Positions 16,157-25,245 of a stretch of 64,000 nucleotides of DNA are shown in pieces (position 1 is the first letter of the stretch; each line of letters starts with the position of its first letter). Source of the DNA: WVXT01 sp964345635 (lineage in GTDB: Bacteria > UBA6262 > WVXT01). Position numbers and translations under genes: made by a program. The notes below the pieces were generated by a model. It was not told where the DNA came from, did no database searches, and saw only the letters and a program-made list of their open reading frames with translations. The stretch lies in assembly GCA_964345635.1 (NCBI GenBank), contig CAYFRM010000075.1:25022-89021 (forward strand). Reading direction: 5' to 3'.

Positions 16157-17983
16157 TTGGCTATTCCGGGTTATTTAATAGACCAGATACGGCAAAGCAA
16201 TAATATCGTAGAGATCATTTCTGGATATCTACCGCTAAGGAAGACAGGAAGCAATTTTAAAGCGCTCTGTCCGTTTCATCAGGAAAAGACGCCTTCTTTC
16301 ATCGTTTCGCCGCAAAAAGAGATATTCCATTGCTTCGGTTGCGGAGAAGGAGGGAACGTCTTCAATTTCCTGATGAAGCACGAGAAGATAAGTTTTATGG
16401 AGGCTGTGGAAAGATTGGCTGAGCGGGCAGGGATTACTCTTCCCCAAGATAGAGCCAGCTCGGAGCAAGCTTCCAGGATTTCTCAGGAGAGAAAGAGTCT
16501 TTTTGAAATCAATTATAATGCCGCCGACTTTTTTCATCGCTGTTTAAAGAGTTCCCCATCCGCTCAAAAGGCGCGGGAATATCTCAAAAAGAGAGGATTG
16601 AAAGAAGAGACTATTAATAAATTCAGGATGGGCTATGCCCCTGGGAGAGGAGGTCTCCTGGCGGCGGCTGTAAAAAAAGGCTATTCCCGGGAGCTCTTGA
16701 AGAAGGCCGGGTTAGTCACTTTTTCCGAAAAAGTAAACGATTATCGCGACCTGTTTTTCGAGCGGATTATTTTTCCCATTTCCGACGTTCAGTCCAGGAT
16801 AATTGCCTTTGGCGGCAGGACTTTGGGAGAACGACAACCCAAATACCTGAATTCTCCCGAAACCACGGTCTTTTATAAAGGAAAGACTCTTTACGCGCTC
16901 AATCTCGCCAGGGAGTCTATTCAGAAAAAGAATCAGATTGTGGTTCTTGAGGGATATACAGATGTTCTCTCTTGCCACCAGTTTGGAGTAGAGAACAGCG
17001 TGGCCACTCTGGGAACCGCTTTGACCGGAGACCATGTTTCCATAATATCACGCTACGCCGAAGAGGTAGTAATAGTCTACGATGCCGATACCGCGGGGGT
17101 TAAGGCCGCGTTAAGAGGGCTGGACCTATTGATAGGGAGTGGACTGAAAGTGAAAGTAGTAGCCCTCCCGCAAGGCACCGACCCTGACGATTTCCTCCGC
17201 TCTCAAGGGGCAGCAAGATTTCAAAGAGAAATTTCCCGGGCACTCTCTCTAGTCGATTATCGCATTAAGTTGGTTTCCCAGGATACCGATATGAATAGTT
17301 CCGAAGGAAGGGTTGCCGTGGTGGAAGAGGTGTTGCCCACCATTGCCAGAATAAAGAATCTGGTGGAGCAGAAAGAAGAAGTTAAGAAGTTATCCCGCTT
17401 AATTTCCGTGGATGAAGAGACGTTACTGTTGGAACTGGGGAGGATAAACAAGAAGACGTACCGCTGGGAAGAGCCTTCTTATAAAAAGGAACTGGCCAGA
17501 GATTTTTCCGGCACCACTTCCGAACAAGGCATCCTCAAGGCGGAAAAAGGGTTGGTACAGGTAATGCTTAATTATCCTGAAGAAATTGAGACGATCAAAG
17601 CGGAAATCGCAGCCGAAGACTTTTTTATCGACGAGCTTTGCAAAATTGTGAAGGTTATATACGAATTATATGACAAGAGAAAATCTGTAAACCCGGCGAT
17701 AATTATGGATAGAATTTACAGCCGGGACCTGCAATTTTCAGCCAGGATCAATCAGGTTATCGCCTCCCTGGCTATGGAAGAGAAAAAAGCAGAATACTCG
17801 CCGGAGACGGTTAACGCATTGATCTGTAGGGTAAAGATGCACAAGCCGGAAGAGGAATACAGAAGAATAGGAGAAGAGGTTGCAACTTTGATAGATAAAG
17901 GATTACCGGTAGGACGAAAAAAAATAGAAAAGCTTCAAAAACTAACAAAGCAACTCAAGGGAAGCAAAAATGAAAGAATATAA
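16157..17983 (+). CDS. dnaG: DNA primase DnaG
   Basis: 608 aa. It makes RNA primers for replication. The N-terminal zinc finger has C38-x2-H41 and C59-x2-C62, followed by the TOPRIM core with VVLEGYTDV and VIVYDADTAG, and a C-terminal helicase-interaction region. The start is TTG encoding MAIPGYLIDQIR, the normal primase N-terminus. Its last 14 bases overlap rpoD, as in many macromolecular synthesis operons. Confidence 0.96.
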   Translation: MAIPGYLIDQIRQSNNIVEIISGYLPLRKTGSNFKALCPFHQEKTPSFIVSPQKEIFHCFGCGEGGNVFNFLMKHEKISFMEAVERLAERAGITLPQDRASSEQASRISQERKSLFEINYNAADFFHRCLKSSPSAQKAREYLKKRGLKEETINKFRMGYAPGRGGLLAAAVKKGYSRELLKKAGLVTFSEKVNDYRDLFFERIIFPISDVQSRIIAFGGRTLGERQPKYLNSPETTVFYKGKTLYALNLARESIQKKNQIVVLEGYTDVLSCHQFGVENSVATLGTALTGDHVSIISRYAEEVVIVYDADTAGVKAALRGLDLLIGSGLKVKVVALPQGTDPDDFLRSQGAARFQREISRALSLVDYRIKLVSQDTDMNSSEGRVAVVEEVLPTIARIKNLVEQKEEVKKLSRLISVDEETLLLELGRINKKTYRWEEPSYKKELARDFSGTTSEQGILKAEKGLVQVMLNYPEEIETIKAEIAAEDFFIDELCKIVKVIYELYDKRKSVNPAIIMDRIYSRDLQFSARINQVIASLAMEEKKAEYSPETVNALICRVKMHKPEEEYRRIGEEVATLIDKGLPVGRKKIEKLQKLTKQLKGSKNERI

Positions 17984-19694
17984 AGAAAAAATTTCCGAGT
18001 TGATCGAACAGGGAAAAGAGACGGGAAAACTAACCTATCAGGAGATAAACGAGCAACTTCCCGAAAGTATAGTCGATTCTGACGAAATAGACGATATTCT
18101 CAGTAAACTTGACGAGCTGGGAATCGATGTCGTAGATAAAATTGCCCTGATTGAAAGGCCGGAGAAAGCAGAGGAGGAAAAGGGAGGTTTAGTCCCCATA
18201 ACTCCCGCTACCGAAATAGAGACGAGCGATTCCATAAAGATGTACCTGAACGAGATGGGCAAGGTTTCTCTGCTCAGTCGCGCTCAGGAGATGCATTTAG
18301 CCAAGAGCATAAAGGACAATGAAAAAAAGCTGAAACAAGTAGCGTTAGAATCACCTATAGCTTTAAGGGAGATAAAGCTAATGGGTAAGATGTTAGAGAA
18401 ACGCGAAATTACTCCCAAGGAGTTGATGCCGCGGGGTCGAAAGACCGGCGCGGCTTTGGCCAGAATGAGGCAGAAGATGAAAAGGGTCGTTCGGGAAATC
18501 ACCAAAGGCGAGAGAAAAATCCTGGCCTACGAGAAGAGATTGAAAGCGAAGAGAATTACTCCTAAGTCAAGAGAGAAAGTGGAGAAATTATTGTCCCAGG
18601 AAAAGAAGAAAATTCTGCAGCAAATTCTGGATTTGAACTTGAAAGCAGATAAGATTAAGAAAATAATTATAAAAATCAAACACACGGGTCTAAGATTGAG
18701 ACAGATAGAAAAAGAAAGCGCTTACTATCAACGAAAGCTTAAACTTTCCTTTCCTGAGGCTAGGAAACTATGGCGCAGAGCCAGGGCGAGGAAAATGTCC
18801 CGGGTGGAATTCAAGAAGAAAACGGGAGTAACCATAAAAGAGATCAAGGGAATACACAAGAATTTGAGGAACGTGTCTCAGCGTCTCCTGCAGCTGCAGC
18901 GAGCGGTGGGAATGGACTTCTTGGCGATAAAGGAGCTGCACAAGCAGGTTATGCAACTGGAGTCAGAAATTCTCGACGGTAAACTGAAACTGGTTAAGGC
19001 AAACTTGAGGCTGGTGGTCAGTATTGCCAAGAAACATATCAATCCCAACCTTTCTTTGTTAGATTTGATTCAGGAGGGCAGTATCGGGCTGATGAAAGCG
19101 GTTGACAAATTCGAATATAAGAGGGGGTTTAAGTTTTCCACGTATGCAACCTGGTGGATCAGGCAGTCTATAAATCGGGCAATAGCCGACCAGGCCCGCA
19201 CTATTAGAATTCCTGTACATATGAAAGAGATTATTAGCAAATTGACCAAAATTGCCCGGCGCTATCGTCAGAAATACGGGCGCGATCCTCTAATTGAAGA
19301 ATATGCCAAGGAAATGAAGATGGCGCCGGAAAGAATACGCGCCGTGCTGAAGATAATGCAAGAGCCGATATCCCTGGCTACTCCCATCGGCGAGGAAGAA
19401 GAAAGCCACCTGGAAGATTTCATCGAAGACCGCGATAACCTGTCCCCGGTGAATATTGCCCTGGATGTTCTACGCCAGAAGGAGATAGAGAAAGTATTGT
19501 CTACTTTGACCGAACGGGAGGCAAAGATTATCAAATTGAGATTTGGTATCGGAGTGGGATATCCCCGCACTTTAGAAGAGGTAGGCCATATATTTAATGT
19601 AACCAGAGAAAGAGTGAGACAGATCGAGGCAAAAGCGATAAGAAAACTGCGACATCCTTCACGTAGCAAGTATTTGAGAGAATACGTTGAATAA
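17970..19694 (+). CDS. rpoD: RNA polymerase primary sigma factor RpoD (sigma-70)
   Basis: 574 aa. Region 1.1 is at the N-terminus (ELIEQGKETGKLTYQEIN), region 1.2 is SIKMYLNEMGKVSLLS, region 2 has DLIQEGSIGLMKAVDKFEY and FSTYATWWIRQSI, and region 4 ends in TLEEVGHIFNVTRERVRQI. A long charged non-conserved region lies between 1.2 and 2. The strong TTGACA/TATAAT promoters in this window match the expected specificity. It overlaps dnaG by 14 bases and ends just before a REP-like motif and a terminator. Confidence 0.97.
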   Translation: MKEYKEKISELIEQGKETGKLTYQEINEQLPESIVDSDEIDDILSKLDELGIDVVDKIALIERPEKAEEEKGGLVPITPATEIETSDSIKMYLNEMGKVSLLSRAQEMHLAKSIKDNEKKLKQVALESPIALREIKLMGKMLEKREITPKELMPRGRKTGAALARMRQKMKRVVREITKGERKILAYEKRLKAKRITPKSREKVEKLLSQEKKKILQQILDLNLKADKIKKIIIKIKHTGLRLRQIEKESAYYQRKLKLSFPEARKLWRRARARKMSRVEFKKKTGVTIKEIKGIHKNLRNVSQRLLQLQRAVGMDFLAIKELHKQVMQLESEILDGKLKLVKANLRLVVSIAKKHINPNLSLLDLIQEGSIGLMKAVDKFEYKRGFKFSTYATWWIRQSINRAIADQARTIRIPVHMKEIISKLTKIARRYRQKYGRDPLIEEYAKEMKMAPERIRAVLKIMQEPISLATPIGEEEESHLEDFIEDRDNLSPVNIALDVLRQKEIEKVLSTLTEREAKIIKLRFGIGVGYPRTLEEVGHIFNVTRERVRQIEAKAIRKLRHPSRSKYLREYVE

Positions 19695-19717
19695 AAAAAG
19701 GGGACAGGCTACTTTTT
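19694..19717. repeat. GGGGACAGGCTAC REP-like motif, copy 1
   Basis: A-tract, GGGGACAGGCTAC, T-tract, directly after the rpoD stop. This arrangement recurs four more times in the window (near 21.98, 47.55, 49.94 and 56.35 kb) with GGTAC or GGCTAC variants. It resembles short REP motifs mobilised by Y1 (IS200-like) REP-associated transposases; none is encoded here. Confidence 0.7.
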
Positions 19718-19762
19718 GACCCAGCAGAGCGAAGCTGTGGCGTGCCATGTGCCAATATATAT

Positions 19763-19812
19763 AAAATCCCTGAGTTTTGGAAGGTTATCTTTTTTGACTC
19801 AGGGATTTTTTT
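19763..19812 (+). terminator. Rho-independent terminator after rpoD
   Basis: AAAATCCCTGAG at 19763-19774 pairs perfectly with CTCAGGGATTTT at 19798-19809, with a 23-base loop, followed by a T run. It ends the HIT-rpsU-dnaG-rpoD unit. Confidence 0.85.
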
Positions 19813-19813
19813 G

Positions 19814-19842
19814 TTGATTATTCTTTGCAAAAAAGTTAGATT
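19814..19842 (+). promoter_or_regulatory. Probable sigma-70 promoter of nrdJ
   Basis: TTGATT at 19814-19819, 17-base spacer, TAGATT at 19837-19842. It lies immediately after the rpoD terminator and before the nrdJ ribosome site AGGAGG. No cobalamin riboswitch is visible ahead of nrdJ. Confidence 0.5.
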
Positions 19843-19860
19843 AAAGAAGCAGGAGGCAGA

Positions 19861-21966
19861 ATGGCAAGAAAAATTCGCAAGAGAGATGGCAGGATAGTAA
19901 GTTTTGACCGAAATAAGATCACCAGGGCTATTGAAAAATCCATCCTCTCGGTAAAGGCAAAAGACGGGACGCTGGCAGAAGCTCTATCCCGCCAGGTTAT
20001 GAAGATAATCAAGCGAAAATTCGTGGGGAAAATTCCCGGGGTTGAGGATATACAGGATATTGTGGAGAATGTTCTGATTAAGAACGGACTCACGGGAGTG
20101 GCCAAAGCATACATCCTCTACCGCCAGAAGCGAAAGGAACTTCGTGAAGCCAAGGGAATTTTCGGCTTACAGGATGATTTGAAATTGCCGGTAAACGCCG
20201 TAAGAATTCTGGAGAAGAGATACTTACTGAGAGACGAATCCGGTAACCTAATCGAAACTCCCAAAAAAATGTTCCGCAGGGTAGCGAAAGAAGTAGCCAG
20301 CGCCGACAATCTCTATGGAAAAAAATTTAACAGAGAAGAGACGGAAAGAAAATTCTATAGGGTAATGGCAAATCTGGAATTCATTCCCAATAGCCCTACC
20401 CTGATTAATGCGGGGACCAGAATGGGTCAATTGTCCGCTTGTTTTGTTTTACCTGTGGAAGATTCGATGAAATCGATTTTTGCAGCAGTAAAAGATATGG
20501 CTCTAATTCATCAATCGGGTGGAGGGACGGGATTCTCGTTTTCCAGACTAAGGCCAAAAGGAGATTTAGTGAAGTCGACCAAAGGAATTGCTTCCGGTCC
20601 TGTTTCGTTCATGCGCGTATTTGACATGGCAACGGATATAATCAAACAGGGAGGCAGGAGAAGAGGAGCAAATATGGGAATCTTGAGAATAGACCACCCC
20701 GATATCCTGGAGTTCGTTACCGCCAAAACCAGGGAAGGAGCCTTTGCCAATTTCAATCTCTCGGTTGCCATTACGGATAAGTTTATGAAATTGCTGGAGG
20801 CAAACAAGGAGTACGAGCTGGTAAATCCCAGAACGAGAAAACCTATCAGCAAATTAAGAGCCAGAGACGTATTTAATTTGATAGTGGCAATGGCGTGGAA
20901 GACAGGAGACCCCGGTCTTGTGTTTATTGACCAGATAAATAGAAAAAATCCTACCGTCCATACGGGAATAATAGAAAGCACTAACCCTTGTGGTGAACAG
21001 CCCTTATTGCCGTATGAGTCCTGCGTTTTGGGTTCAATAAATCTATCGAGGATGATAGACAGGGACAAGATAGACTGGGAAAAATTAAGAGGTGTAGTGA
21101 GAACAGCCGTCCATTTTCTGGATAACGTTATCGATGTCAACAGGTACCCACTCCCCCGGATAGAGAGAATGACAAAAAGTAACAGGAAGATTGGCCTGGG
21201 CGTTATGGGATTTGCCGAAATGTTGATCAAACTGGGCATTTCTTATAATTCCCGGGAAGGAGTTAGTATTGCCGAAAATATTATGAAATTTATAACCAGA
21301 GAAGCGAGAGAAAAATCGAAGAAGCTGGCAAAGCTGAGGGGAGTCTTTCCCAACTTCAAGGGAAGCATCTGGGATAAGAGAAAAATAAGGATGCGAAATG
21401 CCTGTTTAACCACAATAGCACCTACGGGCACGATAAGCACGATTGCCGGTTGTTCCAGTGGCATAGAGCCTTTGTTTGCCATATCTTACGTCCGCAGGAT
21501 ACTGGAAGGCACGCAATTTCTGGAGACCAACGGTCTGTTCGAAGAGATAGCGAAGGAGAAAGGATTTTACGATAAAAAACTGCTAATGGAGATAGCAAAG
21601 AAGGGCTCCATACGACACATGAAGAAGATTCCTCCGTCCGTAAGGAAAATATTTGTGACCGCTTTTGACATCTCTCCCGAATGGCATGTGAAGATGCAGG
21701 CGCCTTTTCAGAAACATACGCATAATGCGGTATCAAAGACGGTAAATCTTCCGTACGAAGCTACAGTGGAAGAAGTAGAAAAAGTCTACAAACTCGCGTT
21801 TAAACTCGGATGCAAAGGAGTTACCGTCTATCGGTATGGAAGCAAACCTCAACAGGTACTTTATCTCGGGCCCGCCCCTAAACGGGTGGGAGAAGAAGAG
21901 GCTGGTTACGTTAGCGTTGATTCGGAGTATGCCGGAGGTTGCCCGGCTCCCTACTGTCTCTTCTGA
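19861..21966 (+). CDS. nrdJ: Adenosylcobalamin-dependent (class II) ribonucleotide reductase
   Basis: 701 aa. It reduces ribonucleotides to deoxyribonucleotides using a B12-derived radical, without oxygen. An N-terminal ATP-cone (about 3-93) is followed by the barrel with SPTLINAGTRMGQLSACF, GGGTGFSFSRLR, RRGANMGILR and the active-site loop NPCGEQPLLPYESC. APTGTISTIAGCSSGIEP is the characteristic finger region. The C-terminus ends in CPAPYC, a Cys pair suited to re-reduction of the active site. It has no long extra C-terminal domain. The cobU-cobT-cobS genes at 61-64 kb would serve this enzyme. Confidence 0.94.
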   Translation: MARKIRKRDGRIVSFDRNKITRAIEKSILSVKAKDGTLAEALSRQVMKIIKRKFVGKIPGVEDIQDIVENVLIKNGLTGVAKAYILYRQKRKELREAKGIFGLQDDLKLPVNAVRILEKRYLLRDESGNLIETPKKMFRRVAKEVASADNLYGKKFNREETERKFYRVMANLEFIPNSPTLINAGTRMGQLSACFVLPVEDSMKSIFAAVKDMALIHQSGGGTGFSFSRLRPKGDLVKSTKGIASGPVSFMRVFDMATDIIKQGGRRRGANMGILRIDHPDILEFVTAKTREGAFANFNLSVAITDKFMKLLEANKEYELVNPRTRKPISKLRARDVFNLIVAMAWKTGDPGLVFIDQINRKNPTVHTGIIESTNPCGEQPLLPYESCVLGSINLSRMIDRDKIDWEKLRGVVRTAVHFLDNVIDVNRYPLPRIERMTKSNRKIGLGVMGFAEMLIKLGISYNSREGVSIAENIMKFITREAREKSKKLAKLRGVFPNFKGSIWDKRKIRMRNACLTTIAPTGTISTIAGCSSGIEPLFAISYVRRILEGTQFLETNGLFEEIAKEKGFYDKKLLMEIAKKGSIRHMKKIPPSVRKIFVTAFDISPEWHVKMQAPFQKHTHNAVSKTVNLPYEATVEEVEKVYKLAFKLGCKGVTVYRYGSKPQQVLYLGPAPKRVGEEEAGYVSVDSEYAGGCPAPYCLF

Positions 21967-21968
21967 AC

Positions 21969-21992
21969 AAAAAAGGGGACAGGTACTTTTTT
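21969..21992. repeat. GGGGACAGGTAC REP-like motif, copy 2
   Basis: A-tract, GGGGACAGGTAC, T-tract, two bases after the nrdJ stop. The flanking bases differ from the other copies, consistent with a dispersed element rather than a regulatory site. Confidence 0.7.
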
Positions 21993-21998
21993 GCATTT

Positions 21999-22027
21999 TT
22001 GACGATCCCGGAGAGTCCAAGTAAAAT
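21999..22027 (+). promoter_or_regulatory. Sigma-70 promoter of the moaD-aor unit
   Basis: TTGACG at 21999-22004, 17-base spacer, TAAAAT at 22022-22027 (5 of 6 each). It lies 13 bases upstream of the MoaD-like start, so the leader would be very short. Confidence 0.6.
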
Positions 22028-22039
22028 TCCAGGCACAAT

Positions 22040-22279
22040 TTGGAATATCTATTGAAAGTAAATGTAAGATTATTTGCCAGCGTTCGTAAGTTTTCCCGGA
22101 AAGACAATCTGGAGGTAAACATCAAGGAAGATTCCCGCGTGAGCGATTTACTTTCCCAGATAGGAATCCCCGAGGATGAGCCTCTTCTGGTCGTTGTCAA
22201 CGAGTGCACAGGGGGGAAGGAGACCCTGCTTCAGGATGGGGACACTCTTTGCCTCTTCCCGATAATTGCGGGAGGATAA
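22040..22279 (+). CDS. MoaD/ThiS-family sulfur-carrier protein
   Basis: 79 aa ubiquitin-like protein ending in the diagnostic Gly-Gly (PIIAGG). Such proteins are thiocarboxylated and donate sulfur to molybdopterin or tungstopterin. The start is TTG; a second TTG four codons later is also possible. It ends two bases before the AOR gene, a pairing typical of tungsten-dependent AORs, so it probably supplies the pterin dithiolene for that enzyme. Confidence 0.87.
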   Translation: MEYLLKVNVRLFASVRKFSRKDNLEVNIKEDSRVSDLLSQIGIPEDEPLLVVVNECTGGKETLLQDGDTLCLFPIIAGG

Positions 22280-22280
22280 G

Positions 22281-24017
22281 ATGTTTGGATGGAACGGGAA
22301 GATAGCAAATGTTTACTTGACCGAAAAGAGAACAGAAATCGTTTCCCTGGGCGAAAAATTCCTCAGCAACTACCTGGGAGGGCGTGGTCTAGGAGTAAAA
22401 TTCGTCTACGATTTGGTGAAGCCTGATATCGACCCGCTCTCTTCGGAAAATATCCTCGTGTTTGCTGCCGGACCCCTCACTGGCACCACTTGCCCTACTT
22501 CCGGACGATATGCCGCTGTTTCCAAATCTCCCCTAACCGGCTCCATATTCGATTCTAACAGTGGCGGGAGCTTTGGCCCGGAGTTAAAGTTCGCCGGAAT
22601 TGACGGGTTAGTAATATATGGAAGGGCAGAACAACCTGTATACATAGAGATTCATAATGACAAAATCTCCATAAAAGATGCAAAACATCTCTGGGGCAGA
22701 AATACGCGGGAAGTCACCCGGGAATTATCGAAATTGGGAAGAGTTGCCTGTATAGGGAAAGCGGGAGAGAAAGGAGTAAGGTTTGCCAACATAATGAACG
22801 ACTATGCCCATACTTGCGGTCGTGGCGGATTGGGAGCTGTGATGGGCAGCAAGAATCTAAAAGCAATCGTGGTGAAAGGAGACGGGAAAGTATCCATCTC
22901 CGACAGGGAAAGATATAAGAAGTATTTTCAAGATATAACCAGGCTTCTCGTAGCCAGCCCGGTGTCTTCGAAAGGTCTTAGCGAGTACGGAACGGCAGTT
23001 CTTGTTAACCTGACAAATTATATGAGGATTCTTCCTACGGGTAATTTCAGGTTTTCCCGGTTCGATTTTGCTGAGGAGATTTCCGGCGAGAAGATAAATT
23101 CGGTTTTTTCCGTGAAAAAGACGCCTTGTTATGCTTGTCCCATAGCCTGCAAGCGTGAAGTCAAAGACACGGAAATGGAAGTACCGGAATACGAAACCAT
23201 AAGTATGTTCGGTTCTTCCTGCAGGATTTCCGACATTCGAACTATAATGAAGGCAAATAGACTATGCAATGAGTACGGTATGGATACCATTACTGCAGGC
23301 AGCACTATCGCCTGCCATTCGGAACTGAACGGAGAAGAGCTAACAGACAAGAAATTATTGGAGTTAGTTGAATCAATCGGTGAAAAGAAGGGTATCGGTG
23401 AAGAATTGTCCCAGGGTTCAATGAGATTTGCCAGAGCCAATAAGCAACCCGATAAAAGCATGCAAGTAAAAGGGCTGGAGTTACCCGGTTATGACCCCAG
23501 AGGAGTTCTGGGATTGGCTTTGGGATATGCCACTTCCAATAGAGGGGGATGCCACCTGAGAGCGTATATGATTGGTCCCGAAATTTTTGGCAAGCCGAAA
23601 CTGGTAAACAGGCTTACTTTCTCCGGAAAGTCCGGTCTTGTACAGGTCATCCAGAATCTGTTCACCGCAGTCGATTCTCTGGTAGTCTGTAAATTTGCCC
23701 TGTTCAGCGCGGGAGAAGAAGAGTGGGCAAATATTCTAAGTGCGGTAACGGGAATAGAATTTGTCTCGGAAAGTCTGCTGGAGATAGGAGAAAGAATCTG
23801 GAATATAGAAAGATTGTTCAATCTGAAAGAGAAATTCGGTAATAAGGACGACACTCTTCCGGAAAGATTTTTTCAAGAAGACGGAGGAGTGGAGGGCAGA
23901 AATATTAAGAAAGGAGAGTTTCTGGCATCTCTTCTGGAATACTATCGATTCCGGGGATGGAATAGAAAAGGCATACCCACTAAAGAGAAGCTGACACAAC
24001 TTAATATTCAAGTGTAG
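22281..24017 (+). CDS. aor: Aldehyde:ferredoxin oxidoreductase (tungstopterin AOR family)
   Basis: 578 aa. It oxidises aldehydes to acids with ferredoxin, or the reverse, using a W- or Mo-bis-pterin and a [4Fe-4S] cluster. The cluster ligands are C283, C286 and C290 in CYACPIAC, with the distal C470. Other motifs are NYLGGRGLG, AGPLTGTTCPTSGRYA, GRGGLGAVMGSKNLKAI, and the pterin-contact DPRG at 405. The ATG at 22281 is preferred over an in-frame TTG at 22266, because GGGAGG precedes it. It is cytoplasmic and strictly anaerobic in known members. Substrate is not determinable. Confidence 0.93.
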   Translation: MFGWNGKIANVYLTEKRTEIVSLGEKFLSNYLGGRGLGVKFVYDLVKPDIDPLSSENILVFAAGPLTGTTCPTSGRYAAVSKSPLTGSIFDSNSGGSFGPELKFAGIDGLVIYGRAEQPVYIEIHNDKISIKDAKHLWGRNTREVTRELSKLGRVACIGKAGEKGVRFANIMNDYAHTCGRGGLGAVMGSKNLKAIVVKGDGKVSISDRERYKKYFQDITRLLVASPVSSKGLSEYGTAVLVNLTNYMRILPTGNFRFSRFDFAEEISGEKINSVFSVKKTPCYACPIACKREVKDTEMEVPEYETISMFGSSCRISDIRTIMKANRLCNEYGMDTITAGSTIACHSELNGEELTDKKLLELVESIGEKKGIGEELSQGSMRFARANKQPDKSMQVKGLELPGYDPRGVLGLALGYATSNRGGCHLRAYMIGPEIFGKPKLVNRLTFSGKSGLVQVIQNLFTAVDSLVVCKFALFSAGEEEWANILSAVTGIEFVSESLLEIGERIWNIERLFNLKEKFGNKDDTLPERFFQEDGGVEGRNIKKGEFLASLLEYYRFRGWNRKGIPTKEKLTQLNIQV

Positions 24018-24105
24018 GGGCTCGATTGATTGCACCCTTATTACGGGATTCCTTCCCCAAGGGGGGTAAGTATCGGGTGACAATAATTCTTCTAAAGGAG
24101 TCACA

Positions 24106-24666
24106 ATGTGGAGAGAAATTAGCAAATTCGGCAAGAAGATGGTCCAATGCGGATTAACCCATTCCCATTTCGGCAATATCAGCCTGAGAGTAGGAAACAG
24201 ACTAATAATAACCAGAAGTGGTAGCATGCTCGACGAGATTGATGAAAGTATGGTCGTGGAGTTAGACCTGGATAAGCCCAGTAGTTTCGACACCATAGCT
24301 TCTTCCGAAGCAATAGTACACAGGCATATTTATAAAGAGACTTCTGCTTTGGCCATAATCCACGCCCATTCTCCATTTGCCATAGTGCAATCGATGATTT
24401 CCTCCACGAACCTACTAATCCCTACGGACTGCGAAAGCAAGTATTTCCTGCACGAGATTCCAATCATAACGGGAGGGGTAGGGTCAAAAGAACTTGCCCG
24501 GAACGCGGCGAATGCACTCAAAGATCACAAAGGCGCGATAATAAAAGAACACGGACCCATCACCATGGGAAAGATCGTGGAGGACGCGTTCGTAACGATA
24601 TGTTCTATAGAGCATGCTTGCCAGGTAAAGTATTTTACCGACCTTTTGCTCAAGCGGAAGGGATAG
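24106..24666 (+). CDS. Class II aldolase/adducin family protein
   Basis: 186 aa. The zinc ligands H86 and H88 (HAHSPFA) and H149 (KEHG) and the catalytic E68 (SSEAIVHRHIY) align with L-fuculose-1-phosphate aldolase. It likely cleaves a sugar phosphate to a ketose phosphate and an aldehyde. It is slightly shorter than FucA (215 aa). A strong ribosome site (AAAGGAG) precedes the ATG. The neighbouring AOR and dehydrogenases could metabolise the aldehyde released; that link is inferred. Confidence 0.87.
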   Translation: MWREISKFGKKMVQCGLTHSHFGNISLRVGNRLIITRSGSMLDEIDESMVVELDLDKPSSFDTIASSEAIVHRHIYKETSALAIIHAHSPFAIVQSMISSTNLLIPTDCESKYFLHEIPIITGGVGSKELARNAANALKDHKGAIIKEHGPITMGKIVEDAFVTICSIEHACQVKYFTDLLLKRKG

Positions 24667-24747
24667 AAGTAAAAGTAGGCATCACATATTTGATGAGATC
24701 GCCCCCGAAGTCCTCCCGAAAAAGAGGGTTGATAGAAGGAGAAGAGA

Positions 24748-25002
24748 ATGATTTCCGGGCTGGTCTTTGTGCGTCTATTATCGGGACACGAAGAAGCTGT
24801 TATGGAAGCATTAAGGCAAGTTAGCGGCGTGCAGAATGTTGTTGCTGTTTTTGGCCGGTGGGACCTGGTAGTTACCGTGCAGGTAGAAAACATAGATGAA
24901 CTTGCCTTCCTTGTGATTAATAAGATAAGGGCAATTCCAGGCACCACCGCAACAGAGACACTAATTGCCGTAAGGGTCGAAAAACCAAAGATTTTGATTT
25001 AA
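24748..25002 (+). CDS. Lrp/AsnC ligand-binding (RAM) domain protein
   Basis: 84 aa with only the regulatory RAM fold and no helix-turn-helix. The pattern is ISGLVFVRLLSGHEEAV, GVQNVVAVFGRWDLVVTV, and TTATETLIAV. Stand-alone RAM proteins bind amino acids or related effectors and can modulate full-length Lrp proteins. AGAAGGAGAAGAG precedes the ATG. It closes the aldolase group, before a separate tRNA promoter. Confidence 0.87.
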   Translation: MISGLVFVRLLSGHEEAVMEALRQVSGVQNVVAVFGRWDLVVTVQVENIDELAFLVINKIRAIPGTTATETLIAVRVEKPKILI

Positions 25003-25077
25003 CTACCGTAAGATTATCTTTTCCCGATTCCGTGTTTATTCAGGACGGGCGCGTCGGTGAAAGAAAAGAAAATGTTC

Positions 25078-25106
25078 TTGACGTTTCACTTCTTTACTAA
25101 TATAAT
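25078..25106 (+). promoter_or_regulatory. Sigma-70 promoter of the tRNA-CAT gene
   Basis: TTGACG at 25078-25083, 17-base spacer, TATAAT at 25101-25106. It sits 30 bases upstream of the mature tRNA. The alcohol dehydrogenase 36 bases past the tRNA may be read from it too. Confidence 0.75.
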
Positions 25107-25135
25107 AAGACTACTCAAAAAAAAAGAACGCAAGT

Positions 25136-25209
25136 GGGCCCATAGCTCAGCTGGTTAGAGCACCTGACTCATAATCAGGGAGTCCTAGGTTCGAATCCTA
25201 GTGGGCCCA
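25136..25209 (+). tRNA. tRNA with CAT anticodon (Ile2 or elongator Met)
   Basis: Cloverleaf of 74 nt. Acceptor GGGCCCA pairs with TGGGCCC, the D-arm is GCTC/GAGC, the anticodon arm is CCTGA-CTCATAA-TCAGG, the T-arm is CTAGG-TTCGAAT-CCTAG, and the discriminator is A. CAT can be tRNA-Met or lysidine-modified tRNA-Ile2. The overall form resembles Ile2 genes, but this cannot be settled without the genome's other CAT tRNAs. CCA is not encoded. Confidence 0.93.
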
Positions 25210-25245
25210 TTGTTTGTTTTGAGCCCCATAAAAAAGGAGATTATT

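Noticed and set aside
20511..21239. 242-codon open frame on the minus strand inside nrdJ
   Set aside because: It mirrors the conserved nrdJ coding sequence, has no ribosome site or promoter and resembles no protein.
23736..24296. 186-codon minus-strand frame across the AOR end and aldolase start
   Set aside because: Overlaps two genes with intact catalytic motifs; its composition is typical of antisense frames.
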